A stretch of 64,000 nucleotides of DNA. Source: Chloroflexota bacterium (GTDB lineage Bacteria; Chloroflexota; Anaerolineae; Anaerolineales; VGOW01). Positions 15,007 through 23,106 of the stretch are shown here, piece after piece. Numbering within the stretch: the first letter of the stretch is position 1; every line of letters begins with the position of its first letter. Made by a program: the position numbers and the translations under genes. The stretch lies in assembly GCA_016197225.1 (NCBI GenBank), contig JACPWC010000022.1, forward strand, positions 1-64,000, written 5' to 3'. Below the pieces are notes generated by a model. It ran no database searches. It saw nothing but the letters and a program-made list of their open reading frames with translations, and had not been told where the DNA came from.

Positions 15007-15852
15007 TTGCAAACGATAGCGATTCTCGGCAGTGGCACGATGGGCGCTGGCATCGCGCAAGTCTGCGCCCTGCGCGACTTTGAGACGATCCTTTACGATA
15101 TCAGTGACGAGATTGTCAGCGCCGCGCTGGAAAAGATTCAGGCCTCGATCCGCAAAGGCGTCGAACTTGGCAAGACTCCAGCCGGTGAAGCCGACTCAGC
15201 CCTTGCCCGCCTGAGGACGGCCACTCGCCTCTCCGATCTCGCCCCCGCCGATCTCATCATCGAAGCCGTCCCTGAAAAGCTTGATCTCAAACAGCACCTC
15301 TTCCACCAACTCGATTTCATTCTTGCCCCCTCGGCCCTGTTGGCCTCCAACACCTCCTCGCTTTCCATCACCGCCATTGCTGGAGCCACCAAACGCCCAT
15401 CGCAAGTGCTCGGCCTGCACTTCTTCAACCCGCCGCTCCTCATGGCTCTGGTCGAAGTCGTGCGCGGCGACCAAACATCAGATAAGACTCTCAACGCCGG
15501 CATGGAATTCGCCCGCGCCCTCGGCAAGACACCGGTCGTGTGCAGTGATACGCCGGCCTTCATCGTCAACCGCGTCGCCCGGCCTTTCTATGGCGAAAGC
15601 TTGCGCTTGCTCGGCGAGCACGCGGCTGATGCGCCGACGATTGACAAGCTCATGAAGTCGCTCGGCTTTCGCATGGGGCCGTTTGAACTCATTGACCTCA
15701 TCGGCCTCGACGTGAACTTCGCCGTCACCCAGTCGGTCTACAACGCCTTCTTCCACGACCCCAAATATCGCCCGCATCCCATCCAGCAAAAAATGGTGGA
15801 CGCCGGACTGCTGGGGCGGAAGACGAAACGCGGATTCTACGAATATCCGTAG
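15007..15852 (+). CDS. 3-hydroxyacyl-CoA dehydrogenase
   Basis: A 281-residue NAD-dependent dehydrogenase, oxidising 3-hydroxyacyl-CoA (3-hydroxybutyryl-CoA or a phenylacetate intermediate). The N-terminal Rossmann motif is ILGSGTMGAGIAQV, the central part has SNTSSLSIT and HFFNPPLLM with the catalytic His, and the C-terminal domain has FIVNRVARPF and FELIDLIGLDV. The TTG at 15007 gives the normal family start; the upstream TTG at 14974 would translate the word repeat. It lies downstream of the PaaG-like gene and is followed by another word repeat. Confidence 0.87.
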   Translation: MQTIAILGSGTMGAGIAQVCALRDFETILYDISDEIVSAALEKIQASIRKGVELGKTPAGEADSALARLRTATRLSDLAPADLIIEAVPEKLDLKQHLFHQLDFILAPSALLASNTSSLSITAIAGATKRPSQVLGLHFFNPPLLMALVEVVRGDQTSDKTLNAGMEFARALGKTPVVCSDTPAFIVNRVARPFYGESLRLLGEHAADAPTIDKLMKSLGFRMGPFELIDLIGLDVNFAVTQSVYNAFFHDPKYRPHPIQQKMVDAGLLGRKTKRGFYEYP

Positions 15853-15898
15853 AAGGCTTCACCGCCAAGGCGCGAAGAACGCAAAGGAATTTAAGAAG
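15853..15898. repeat. GCAAAG/GGCGCGAAG words
   Basis: A single-arm copy of the CCGCCAAGGCGCGAAGAACGCAAAGG type between the dehydrogenase stop and the next start. Confidence 0.65.
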
Positions 15899-15903
15899 TC
15901 TCT

Positions 15904-17937
15904 GTGAACCCCGTGCGCTTCACGTCTGTGGTGAAAACGTTTTTAACTGGGCGATGGCAAACATTGGCCGTCGCCCTTTTTCATCTCTTTGCTCTTGCCC
16001 TCACCGCCCGCCTCGCCCACTGGCCCTTTCTCGCCGTCACTGCCGCCCTCATCGCCGTCATTCTCCCTTTTACGTTTTACGTTTCACGTTTCTCTTCTTC
16101 GTCTCTTCATCTTGTCACCCTGTCGCCCCGTCTCCTTGTCTCCCTCTCTCCTCTTCTCTTCCTCTACACCGTCACCGCCCTCCGCCTCCTCCTCGCCCTC
16201 CTCGCCCGCGTTCTCTGCCCGGCGTGTTCAACTTCCCTCACGGTTCCTAAGCCGTTCGCTTCGTGGCTCTCGTTCGAGTGGGCGGCCATCTTTTCGCTCG
16301 TCGACCTCATCGCTCTGCAAGCCGCGCAAACCTTTCCAGCCAGCCACCATGCCCGCCTCTCTACCTTTGCTCTTACAACACTTGCTGTTCTCTGGATCAT
16401 CGCCCTCTTTCCGCGCCTCATTCCGGCTGGCATCACCGGCGCTGATCCGTTTGCTTACGTTCAAATGGCCGTTGACCTGGCGACACGCGGCGCGCCGACT
16501 CACTCCTTTCCGTTAGCCGACCTTGCCGGACGCCTCAACATCCCTATCTACCCAACCCTCTTCGTCGGCTACACCATCCCAAACAACGGTGAAGCCGCCA
16601 CCGTCTGGCCGCCCGGTTTCTCCGCCCTGCTCGCCCTCGCCTTCAAACTGTTCGGCGAGCTCGGCCTCTACCTCCTCAACCCGGCGCTCGCCTGCCTCTG
16701 CCTGTTTGCCACCTTCCTTCTCGCCCGTCGCATCTTCAACCTGCCAACGTTCTACGCCCTCCTCGCCTCGCTCCTCCTCCTCACCTCACAAGAGCAAACC
16801 GTTCGCCTCTCCATCCCTCTCGCCGACCTTGCGGTGCAACTGTTTACGACGCTTGCGATCATCATCGCCCTCAGAGATTGGAGATTGGACGCTTCGCGTG
16901 GAGATTTGAAATTGGGATTTTGGGCTTTGGGTCTTGGGATTTTCTCCGGCCTCGCCTTCGTCACCCGCTACACCCAGCTCCTCCTCGCCCCCGGTCTCCT
17001 TTTTCTTCTTGCAACTGACCAACGGAATACGCCACATCGAATACGCAAAACCATTATTCATTGTTCATTGTTCATTGTCTCGTTCCTTATCATTGCTTTG
17101 CCTGACTTCTACTACCGGGCACTCGCCTTCGGCTCGCCCTTCGCCTTCGCCTCAGGCGAACTCGCCCAATTCTCCGCCGCCGACGTTCTCCCCGTCACCC
17201 TCCGCCTCCTCGCCGAACTCACCGCCGATTTCAATCTCGCTGTGCCATTCATCCTCGTCGGCGCAATCTACCTCGCCAAAAATCGCCGCCTTGCTCTGGG
17301 CCTCGCCCTGGCACTCGGCCCCATCGTCCTCTTTCATCTGCCTTACCATTACCTCAAACTTCGCGACCTGCTTTTCCTCTTCCCAACCCTCTGTGCCCTC
17401 GCCGCCCTCGGCTTGCATCGCCTCGCCGCTTACGTTTCACGTTTCAAATTTGACGCTTCTCGCCAGACCTCATTCTTCATTGTTCATTGTTCATTGTTCA
17501 TTCTCCTCGCCTTCCGCTGGAACGCCCAACTACCTCTTCTCAACGGCTTCTACACTTATGGCTTCCTCAGCGGCGAGCAACGCGCTCACCTCAACTCACT
17601 TGCCGACCTCACCCCGCCCAACGCCGTCATCGCCGGCTCGCTCAACACCGGCGCCGTCTCCCTTTATGCTGGCCGCCAAACCGTCCGGCCCGGCCATCTT
17701 TTGCAACCTGGCCGCACCTGGACAGACTCGGAGTGGCGAAGCTTTGTCGCCGCCCTGCACGCCGACGGTCGCCCCGTGTATCTGCTCATGGACAGCGAAG
17801 AGATGATCGATCCAGCAAATGCGCTCGTGTCCTGCTGTCGGCTGAGTCCTATTGCCGAACTCTACCTTCCGTATTACTATCGGAGTGGCGCGGCCACCAA
17901 CGAAATCGTGCCGCTCTATCGCGTGGACTTCAAATGA
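15904..17937 (+). CDS. Large polytopic membrane protein, GT39/ArnT-like
   Basis: A protein of about 677 residues with roughly a dozen hydrophobic segments and a soluble C-terminal part (about 560-677). An extracytoplasmic-loop motif with Asp (ITGADPFAYVQMA, about 176-188) resembles the acidic first loop of dolichyl-phosphate-mannose-type glycosyltransferases. The open frame contains at least four blocks of intergenic-type word repeats, translated as FYVSRFSSSS...LVSLSP, DWRLDASRGDLKLG, IIHCSLFIVSF and YVSRFKFDASRQ...FIVHCSLFIL. Several fall in hydrophobic stretches. The start (GTG 15904) is uncertain. It overlaps the next gene by 4 bases (ATGA). Function is inferred from topology only. Confidence 0.65.
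   Translation: MNPVRFTSVVKTFLTGRWQTLAVALFHLFALALTARLAHWPFLAVTAALIAVILPFTFYVSRFSSSSLHLVTLSPRLLVSLSPLLFLYTVTALRLLLALLARVLCPACSTSLTVPKPFASWLSFEWAAIFSLVDLIALQAAQTFPASHHARLSTFALTTLAVLWIIALFPRLIPAGITGADPFAYVQMAVDLATRGAPTHSFPLADLAGRLNIPIYPTLFVGYTIPNNGEAATVWPPGFSALLALAFKLFGELGLYLLNPALACLCLFATFLLARRIFNLPTFYALLASLLLLTSQEQTVRLSIPLADLAVQLFTTLAIIIALRDWRLDASRGDLKLGFWALGLGIFSGLAFVTRYTQLLLAPGLLFLLATDQRNTPHRIRKTIIHCSLFIVSFLIIALPDFYYRALAFGSPFAFASGELAQFSAADVLPVTLRLLAELTADFNLAVPFILVGAIYLAKNRRLALGLALALGPIVLFHLPYHYLKLRDLLFLFPTLCALAALGLHRLAAYVSRFKFDASRQTSFFIVHCSLFILLAFRWNAQLPLLNGFYTYGFLSGEQRAHLNSLADLTPPNAVIAGSLNTGAVSLYAGRQTVRPGHLLQPGRTWTDSEWRSFVAALHADGRPVYLLMDSEEMIDPANALVSCCRLSPIAELYLPYYYRSGAATNEIVPLYRVDFK
16067..16160. 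repeat. In-frame word repeats (ACGTTT and CCCTGTC/GTCTCC families)
   Basis: ACGTTTTACGTTTCACGTTTC runs into CACCCTGTCGCCCCGTCTCC-type words inside the membrane protein gene. The frame stays open through both. Confidence 0.7.
16870..16935. repeat. In-frame GGAGATTG/TTGGGA words
   Basis: Tandem GAGATTGGAGATTGG, then GGGATTTTGGGCTTTGGGTCTTGGG, inside the coding frame at a loop between membrane segments. Confidence 0.7.
17050..17084. repeat. In-frame TTCATTGT tandem words
   Basis: Three to four copies of the octamer TTCATTGT, translated as the hydrophobic peptide HCSLFIV within a predicted membrane segment. Confidence 0.8.
17431..17506. repeat. In-frame ACGTTT and TTCATTGT words
   Basis: ACGTTTCACGTTTC is followed by four TTCATTGT octamers, translated as FIVHCSLFIL within a hydrophobic segment. 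It is the second TTCATTGT block in this gene. Confidence 0.8.
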
Positions 17938-18575
17938 ATGTTTTGATTCAAGGGAACGCCGCCGAGTGTGAGACCTTCAGCCGACTCTATCAACAGGCCG
18001 GACACACGACTGACGCTTCTGCTCGCGTGGACATCGCCCTCGACCTTCACCTGGCCGATAAGGCCGCCAAGCAAGCCTGGCTCAAAGGGGCAACCGCCGA
18101 TGTGATCCTCACCGCCGCCGTTCCCTGCTCGGCCACCGAAGCCGCCTCGTGGTCGCCGCACCCGGATCGAGTCGTCGGCATCTCGCCTATCTTCGGGAAT
18201 ATGATCGAGCTGGCCCCGGCCCTGCAAACGCCGCCCGATGCGCTCGAACGCGCCGAAGCCTTTCTTCGCTCGTTGAACCTTGAAGTGGTGCGCGTGGCCG
18301 ACGGCCCCGGCCTGGTGCGCTTGCGTGTGTTGTGTTGCCTGATCAACGAAGCCGCCTCGGCCCTGGCCGAGGGCGTGGCCTCGTCGGCGAACATTGATAC
18401 GGCTATGAAGCTTGGCGTGAACTATCCGCGTGGCTTGCTGGAGTGGGGTGACGCGCTCGGCCTCGAGGTGGTGCTGGCCGTCCTGCGCGCCCTGCAAGCC
18501 GACTACGGCGAAGATCGCTACCGGCCTTCACCGTTGCTGATTCGCAAAGCGTTAGCGGGTCAGAAGTTTTCGTAG
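17934..18575 (+). CDS. Single-domain 3-hydroxyacyl-CoA dehydrogenase-like protein
   Basis: A 213-residue protein whose C-terminal half (about 110-213) matches the substrate-binding 3HCDH domain: INEAASALAEGVASSANID, then AMKLGVNYPRGLLEWGD and GEDRYRPSPLL. The N-terminal half is a reduced Rossmann-like region with no GxGxxG, so NAD binding is doubtful. It resembles the second, non-catalytic half of PaaH/PaaC-type two-domain dehydrogenases, here as a free gene. The ATG overlaps the preceding stop by 4 bases. It may assist the dehydrogenase at 15007; this is an inference. Confidence 0.75.
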   Translation: MNVLIQGNAAECETFSRLYQQAGHTTDASARVDIALDLHLADKAAKQAWLKGATADVILTAAVPCSATEAASWSPHPDRVVGISPIFGNMIELAPALQTPPDALERAEAFLRSLNLEVVRVADGPGLVRLRVLCCLINEAASALAEGVASSANIDTAMKLGVNYPRGLLEWGDALGLEVVLAVLRALQADYGEDRYRPSPLLIRKALAGQKFS

Positions 18576-18611
18576 AGCAAGCTGGCAACTTGCTCCACGA
18601 AGGAGAATGCA

Positions 18612-19091
18612 ATGGATACCGTCGCTAAGAAAACTGTTTTGCGAATGTTCACCTACGGCCTGTTTGCCGTCACCGCCAAGGATGGCGAAAGCGGCCATGC
18701 CATGCTGGCGAACTGGATCACGCAGGTGTCGTTCGAGCCGCCTATGCTGGTCCTGGCTGTGGAACACGACAGCCACATGCGAATATTGGTTGACATGCAC
18801 GGCGCATTCGCCGTCAACGTCCTCGAAAGCGGCCAGCGCGACTTTGCCGGGCAACTTGGCCGAACCTTCGCCAAGCATCCCGACAAGCTCAAAGAGGTGG
18901 CCTGGAAGCCCGGCCCGGTTACCGGTTCGCCGATCATGGAAGTTGGGCTGGGTTGGGTGGAGTGCCGTGTCGTCGAAGAGCAAATCACCGGCGACCACAA
19001 CCTCTACATTGCCGAAGTGGTCGAAGCCGGCGTGAACAAGGAAGGCGAGCCGTTGACTTTGAAGGAGACGGGGTTTAAGTATTCGGGATAA
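18612..19091 (+). CDS. Flavin reductase-like (FMN-binding split barrel) protein
   Basis: A 159-residue flavoprotein of the flavin reductase/FMN-binding split-barrel family. It has the typical start (TYGLFAVTAKDG), then ANWITQVSFEPPMLVLAVEHDS (about 33-54) and FAVNVLESGQRDFAGQLG (about 66-83). Such proteins reduce flavin with NAD(P)H, or bind FMN in small oxygenase systems. A strong GAAGGAG site lies 8 bases before the ATG. A hairpin at 19100-19125 terminates the unit. Confidence 0.85.
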   Translation: MDTVAKKTVLRMFTYGLFAVTAKDGESGHAMLANWITQVSFEPPMLVLAVEHDSHMRILVDMHGAFAVNVLESGQRDFAGQLGRTFAKHPDKLKEVAWKPGPVTGSPIMEVGLGWVECRVVEEQITGDHNLYIAEVVEAGVNKEGEPLTLKETGFKYSG

Positions 19092-19099
19092 AACAAAAA

Positions 19100-19125
19100 C
19101 GCCGCTGGCTTTCACCTCAGCGGCG
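19100..19125. terminator. Bidirectional intrinsic terminator
   Basis: The 8-bp stem CGCCGCTG/CAGCGGCG lies between the convergent flavin reductase and sigma factor genes. On the minus strand it is followed by a T-rich tract (TTTTTGTTTT), so it is strongest for the sigma factor transcript. Confidence 0.7.
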
Positions 19126-19160
19126 CAATTTCTAATTCTCCAATCCTCTAATCACAACCA

Positions 19161-20075
19161 TCAATTCCTCAAATACGCCTCCAGCCCCCGCACCTCGCTC
19201 ATCGTTCGCAAGTGCGCCAGCGCCCGCTCGCTAATCTGGCGCACGCCCTCGGGACTCATCTGCCAGTCGGCGGCAATGGCCCGCAACGGTAGCGCCTCGC
19301 CGCCGCCCAGCCCAAACCGCAAGCGCAAAATTTCTGCTTCCCGCTCGTCCAGCCGCGTCAGCGACTCTTCCAGGATTCGGCGCAAGCCCCGCTCAACAAT
19401 GGCGGCTTCGGGGTCAATGGCTGTATCGTCCACCAATCGCTCAAGCGAGTCGCGATCTTCGGGATTGATGGGCACGTCGAGCGAGATGACCTCTTGCCCA
19501 TCCTGTAAAAGCTCGGAGGCCGCTTGAGGCGAAAGCCCCGCTGTCTCAGCCAATGTCTCAAGGCTTGGCGCGTCGCCGATCTGTTGAGTCATTTGCGCCG
19601 CCAGGCGGCGAAGCTGGCTGAGCTTGTGAACGCGGTTGACGGGCAGGCGCACCGAGCGGCCCAAATTGGCGATGGCCCGGCCAATGCCCTGCCGGATCCA
19701 CCACACGGCAAAGGTGGCGAAGCGCGTGCCGCGCCGAGGGTCGTAGCGGTCGGCGGCTTTGATCAGGCCCAGCACGCCTTCTTGAACCAGGTCGTCGTAA
19801 GTGAGCGATGCGTTGCGAAAGCGGCCAGCCAGGTTGAGCACCAGCCGTAAGTTATGCAGAACAAGCGCCTCGCGGGCGGCTTCCCCGTCCGCCTCCTGCT
19901 GCCGGAGCGAACGGCGCTGGCCCGGCGTGAGGGAGCGTTTTTCGAGGCGGCGGCGAGCCACGTGGCCGGCGGCTACCCGTCGAGCCAGGGCAATTTCCTC
20001 TTGATGAGTCAGCAAGTGCAGGGGTGCTTCTTCTCCCAGCAAACGTTGGAGTGGTTTTGTGGCGAACATCATCAT
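19161..20075 (-). CDS. RNA polymerase sigma factor, sigma-70 group 1/2
   Basis: A 304-residue sigma factor. Region 1.2 is LHLLTHQEEIALARRV (about 19-34), region 2 has LVLNLAGRFRNASLTYDDLVQEG and FATFAVWWIRQGIGRAIAN (core binding and -10 recognition), region 3 follows, and region 4 ends with the helix-turn-helix PLRAIAADWQMSPEGVRQISERAL. It lacks the long region 1.1 of a primary RpoD, so a group 2 alternative sigma is likely. It is divergent from the LysR gene with a 125-base shared intergenic region. Confidence 0.88.
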   Translation of the reverse strand: MMMFATKPLQRLLGEEAPLHLLTHQEEIALARRVAAGHVARRRLEKRSLTPGQRRSLRQQEADGEAAREALVLHNLRLVLNLAGRFRNASLTYDDLVQEGVLGLIKAADRYDPRRGTRFATFAVWWIRQGIGRAIANLGRSVRLPVNRVHKLSQLRRLAAQMTQQIGDAPSLETLAETAGLSPQAASELLQDGQEVISLDVPINPEDRDSLERLVDDTAIDPEAAIVERGLRRILEESLTRLDEREAEILRLRFGLGGGEALPLRAIAADWQMSPEGVRQISERALAHLRTMSEVRGLEAYLRN

Positions 20076-20166
20076 GTCACCTTTTTGATAAGCCAGACCT
20101 TATTTGTCCCATTTGTCACAAGCATATTGCCTTTCGAGGGGGAAGTCAAAGACGAGATTAAGTTAG

Positions 20167-20183
20167 TAACTATAAGTTATACT
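20167..20183 (+). promoter_or_regulatory. LysR-type operator overlapping a -10 box
   Basis: TAACTATAAGTTA (20167-20179) is a perfect dyad of the T-N11-A type bound by LysR regulators. It overlaps TATACT (20178-20183), a -10 box for the lysR gene that starts at 20201 behind a GGGAGAG site. Autorepression is implied. Confidence 0.5.
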
Positions 20184-20200
20184 GATAGGCGGGAGAGAGA

Positions 20201-21070
20201 ATGGAGCTTCGACACCTGATTTATTTTGTGGCGGTGGCCGAACGGCTGAACTTTTCGCGAGCGGCTGAGGATTTAAATGTAGCCCAGCCGGGAATCAGCC
20301 AACAAATTCAGGCGCTGGAGCGCGAACTGGGTATGCCGTTGTTTGAACGGCTGGGCAAACGGGTGGCGCTCACCGAGGCCGGGCAGGCGTTTCTGCCCCA
20401 TGCTCGGCAAATTCTGGCGGCAGTGGAGGCGGCCCGCAACGAAATTCGGGAGCGGGGGACGTTGAAGCGCGGCACGGCCAGCCTGGGCGCGCCGCCGACC
20501 GTGAGCGCCCATCTCCTGCCGGCCCGGCTCACCGCCTTCGAGCAAAAATACCCCGGCCTGGAAGTGACTTTGCGCGAGGCCGGAACCGAAACGCTCCTGA
20601 AGTTCGTCGAAGAAGGGGAGCTTGATTTGGCGATTGTATCCACTGACTTTTTGCCAGCCTCGGTTGAGGCCATGCCGTTTTGGGAAGAGGGCTACGTGTT
20701 AGCCGTCGGCGTGGGGCACCCTTTGGGTGGCCGGGACACCGTCTCCATGCCGGAGTTGGCGGCTGAACCTTTCATCCTGTTTCCTGAGGGTTACAAGCTC
20801 CGGGAGGTGACTCTGGCCGCCTGCCGCCGGGCCGGGTTTGATCCCAAAGTAGCGCTGGACGGCGGCTCGATGCAGAGCGTGCTCCAGTTTGTGGCCGCCG
20901 GTTTGGGGGTGGCGCTTGTTCCTGAGATGGCCCTGATAAACACGGCCACGATTCACGCTCTGCAAATTTCCGATCAGACCTTGCGCCGTTCGCTGGGCCT
21001 GGTGTGGCGCAAAGGCCGCTACCTCAGCCCGGCGGCGCGGGCACTGCGCGAGTTTTTGCAAGAGGAATGA
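20201..21070 (+). CDS. LysR family transcriptional regulator
   Basis: A 289-residue regulator. The N-terminal winged helix-turn-helix is typical (LIYFVAVAERLNFSRAAEDL then VAQPGISQQIQALE), and the C-terminal periplasmic-binding-like effector domain (about 90-289) includes the GLGVALVPEMA segment. The CysL/CbbR/IlvY-like subgroup cannot be fixed. It is divergent from the sigma factor gene and has a LysR-type box over its own promoter. Its stop overlaps the start of the next membrane protein by 4 bases, so the two are probably coexpressed. Confidence 0.9.
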   Translation: MELRHLIYFVAVAERLNFSRAAEDLNVAQPGISQQIQALERELGMPLFERLGKRVALTEAGQAFLPHARQILAAVEAARNEIRERGTLKRGTASLGAPPTVSAHLLPARLTAFEQKYPGLEVTLREAGTETLLKFVEEGELDLAIVSTDFLPASVEAMPFWEEGYVLAVGVGHPLGGRDTVSMPELAAEPFILFPEGYKLREVTLAACRRAGFDPKVALDGGSMQSVLQFVAAGLGVALVPEMALINTATIHALQISDQTLRRSLGLVWRKGRYLSPAARALREFLQEE

Positions 21071-23106
21071 CGGTTTTGCCCGGCTCGCCTCGCCGCTCAT
21101 TCAAGTGGGAATGGGTGGCGTTCGGCGCCATCCTTCTCCTCGGCGTTGCCCTGCGTTTTTATAAGCTTGGCGACCTGCCGCGCGGAATCTACCACGACGA
21201 GGCCTATTACGGCCTCGACGCGGTGAGCGTGATCGAGGGCGCGCGCCCGATCTTCTTCCCGGCCAACAACGGGCGTGAGCCGCTGTACATTTACCTCCTG
21301 AGTCTTAGCGTGGGGGCGTTTGGGCGCACATCGTTTGGCCTGCGGTTTGCCTCAGCCGTCATCGGCACGCTGATCCTGCCGGTCACTTACCTGCTAGGCC
21401 GGGCGTTGTTCAACCGGCGCGTTGGCTTGCTGGCGATGGCGATTTGCGCGATCACGTTCTGGCCGGTGGCGCTCAGCCGGGTGAGCTTTCGGGCCGGGGC
21501 GTTGCCGCTTTTTCTTGGCCTGGCAATTGCGCTTGGCTGGCTTGGCCTCTCGCGCCGCAACTTGCTGTTGGCGATCTTGGGCGGGGTTGTTTACGGGCTG
21601 GCGTTCAACACCTACACGGCGGCGCGGGTGACACCGCTGGCGTTCGGAGCGATAGCGGTTGTAGCATTTCTAACGCAAAGACGCAAAGACGCAAAGGCGC
21701 AAAGTTTTGTAAATACACAAACATCTAATCCGCCCACGACCCCTGATTCTAATCCTGGCCTGGCTCTGCCGGGAAAGCGCCCCGGCAAGACTACAGCTAA
21801 TCTTCAGAAGGATGTTTCCCAGCGGATTAGAAACGTCGCTCCTATTCCAAGTTCGCCGACTGAACAGATAAGTTTTCATTGGCGCGAGGCTCTCGCTTTC
21901 GTATTGAGCGCCTTGCTCGTCGTCGCGCCGCTTGGCGTTTATGCGTTGACTCATCCAGAGCAGGTGTTTGCCCGCGAAGGGCAGGTCTCGATCTTTGAGA
22001 CCGAGAGCGGCAACCCGGTTTTGATTTTGCTCAAACACGTTTGGCTGGCCCTCGGGATGTTCGGCTGGCATGGCGACTCCATCGCCCGCCACAACTTGCC
22101 GGGGCGGCCTGTGTTCGACCTTTGGACGTTTGCATTTTTCATCGCCGGACTCGTTATCGTGTTCATTCGCGCCTGGCGGGCAGACACACGGGTCTGCCCC
22201 TACAGATTTGTTCTGGTGTGGCTGGCGGCGACAATTCTGCCCACCATCTTGGCCGAAGACACGCCTCACTTTTTGCGGGCCATTGGCTTGTTGCCGGTGC
22301 TGTGGCTGATTCCGGCGGTTGGGTTTGAGACACTACTAGACCTCACCGGTCTTAAGAGACCGGTGAGGTCTGGAGCGGTTGCGTTGCTCCTTCTTGCCTC
22401 AACTTTCTCCACTGCTCGCGACTACTTTTTGGATTACGCCAATGACCCCATCACCAATTACTCCTTTGAATCTGCGGCCACCGACCTGGCCGCCCACATT
22501 AATAGCCGCCCCGAATTTTCTAATCGGATAGATAATCGCCTGTGGGATAATTTCGCCGCGCTTCATTTTTTGATTCCGGATCGGGAAGGAAGCGACTCGG
22601 AGAACCGGGTGCAACTTGCGGTTTGGCCGTATGAAGCCGACGAGGTTCGGGCGGCAGTGGCGGCCCTCCCGGCGAATTCGTTGATCAGCATCAGGCGCGG
22701 GGAATTGGCGAGAGGTGATTTAGAGACGACGCCCTATTCGTTGTATACGCTCTTCACCGCCGAGCCGGCCCAGTCGGAGTCGCCAGCCGTTGCATTTGGC
22801 GAGGCAATTGAGTTACGATCCTGGGAAGTGAATGAAATCAATGGCAACGCGCAAATTCGCCTGCGCTGGGCGCTGGCCGGCTCGCCCGTCACCGCCGATT
22901 ATCATGTTTACGTGCATGTGCTGACGGGCGGCGAAATTTCGGCCCAGGCCGACGGCGAGCCGCTGGGCGGGCTGTATCATTTCTCGTGGCTCAGGCCGGG
23001 CGATGTGTTGAACGACGAATACATTTTGCCGAAAGGGGAGCAGGTCGTGGTTGGCCTGTACGCGCCAGACGGCACTGCGCTGGGCGAGGCGCTGGAGTTG
23101 AAATGA
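21067..23106 (+). CDS. GT39/ArnT-like membrane glycosyltransferase
   Basis: A 679-residue polytopic protein. The first extracytoplasmic loop has the acidic motif GIYHDEAYYGLDA (about 38-50) followed by NNGREPLYIY, characteristic of dolichyl-phosphate-sugar-type (GT39/GT83) glycosyltransferases that use polyprenyl-phosphate sugars. The C-terminal 100 residues form a beta-sandwich-like domain (YHVYVHVLTGG, QADGEPLGG) also present in the protein at 26402. Four repeat elements lie in frame: GCAAAG words, a 108-bp element, a GGGCAGAC hairpin and a perfect 15-bp palindrome. They add a hydrophilic insert of about 75 residues (about 200-275) and two smaller linkers. The ATG overlaps the LysR stop. 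Confidence 0.8.
   Translation: MTVLPGSPRRSFKWEWVAFGAILLLGVALRFYKLGDLPRGIYHDEAYYGLDAVSVIEGARPIFFPANNGREPLYIYLLSLSVGAFGRTSFGLRFASAVIGTLILPVTYLLGRALFNRRVGLLAMAICAITFWPVALSRVSFRAGALPLFLGLAIALGWLGLSRRNLLLAILGGVVYGLAFNTYTAARVTPLAFGAIAVVAFLTQRRKDAKAQSFVNTQTSNPPTTPDSNPGLALPGKRPGKTTANLQKDVSQRIRNVAPIPSSPTEQISFHWREALAFVLSALLVVAPLGVYALTHPEQVFAREGQVSIFETESGNPVLILLKHVWLALGMFGWHGDSIARHNLPGRPVFDLWTFAFFIAGLVIVFIRAWRADTRVCPYRFVLVWLAATILPTILAEDTPHFLRAIGLLPVLWLIPAVGFETLLDLTGLKRPVRSGAVALLLLASTFSTARDYFLDYANDPITNYSFESAATDLAAHINSRPEFSNRIDNRLWDNFAALHFLIPDREGSDSENRVQLAVWPYEADEVRAAVAALPANSLISIRRGELARGDLETTPYSLYTLFTAEPAQSESPAVAFGEAIELRSWEVNEINGNAQIRLRWALAGSPVTADYHVYVHVLTGGEISAQADGEPLGGLYHFSWLRPGDVLNDEYILPKGEQVVVGLYAPDGTALGEALELK
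21668..21705. repeat. In-frame GCAAAG tandem words
   Basis: ACGCAAAGACGCAAAGACGC then AAAGGCGCAAAG lies inside the glycosyltransferase frame, translated as TQRRKDAKAQS. Confidence 0.8.
21724..21831. repeat. 108-bp inverted-repeat element, copy A
   Basis: Terminal repeats TCTAATCCGC (21724-21733) and GCGGATTAGA (21822-21831) flank a GCCGGG...CCCCGGC hairpin and the segment GGATGTTTCCCA. A second copy with the same ends and the same internal segment is at 53433-53538. The length of 36 codons keeps the host frame open. Confidence 0.75.
22178..22203. repeat. In-frame GGGCAGAC/GTCTGCCC hairpin
   Basis: An 8-bp stem (22178-22185 with 22192-22199) followed by CTAC, related to the GGGGCGAAGCA/CCCCTAC hairpins. 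It is translated as RADTRVCPYR inside the glycosyltransferase. Confidence 0.65.
22338..22371. repeat. In-frame perfect 15-bp palindrome
   Basis: AGACCTCACCGGTCT (22338-22352) pairs perfectly with 22357-22371 around a TAAG loop. It is translated as LDLTGLKRPVRS inside the glycosyltransferase. It has the same build as the intergenic hairpins at 36759 and 43345. Confidence 0.85.

Noticed and set aside
20076-20166. tRNA or small RNA gene in the sigma factor/lysR gap
   Set aside because: No cloverleaf or CCA-like end was seen; the region is best read as a divergent promoter.
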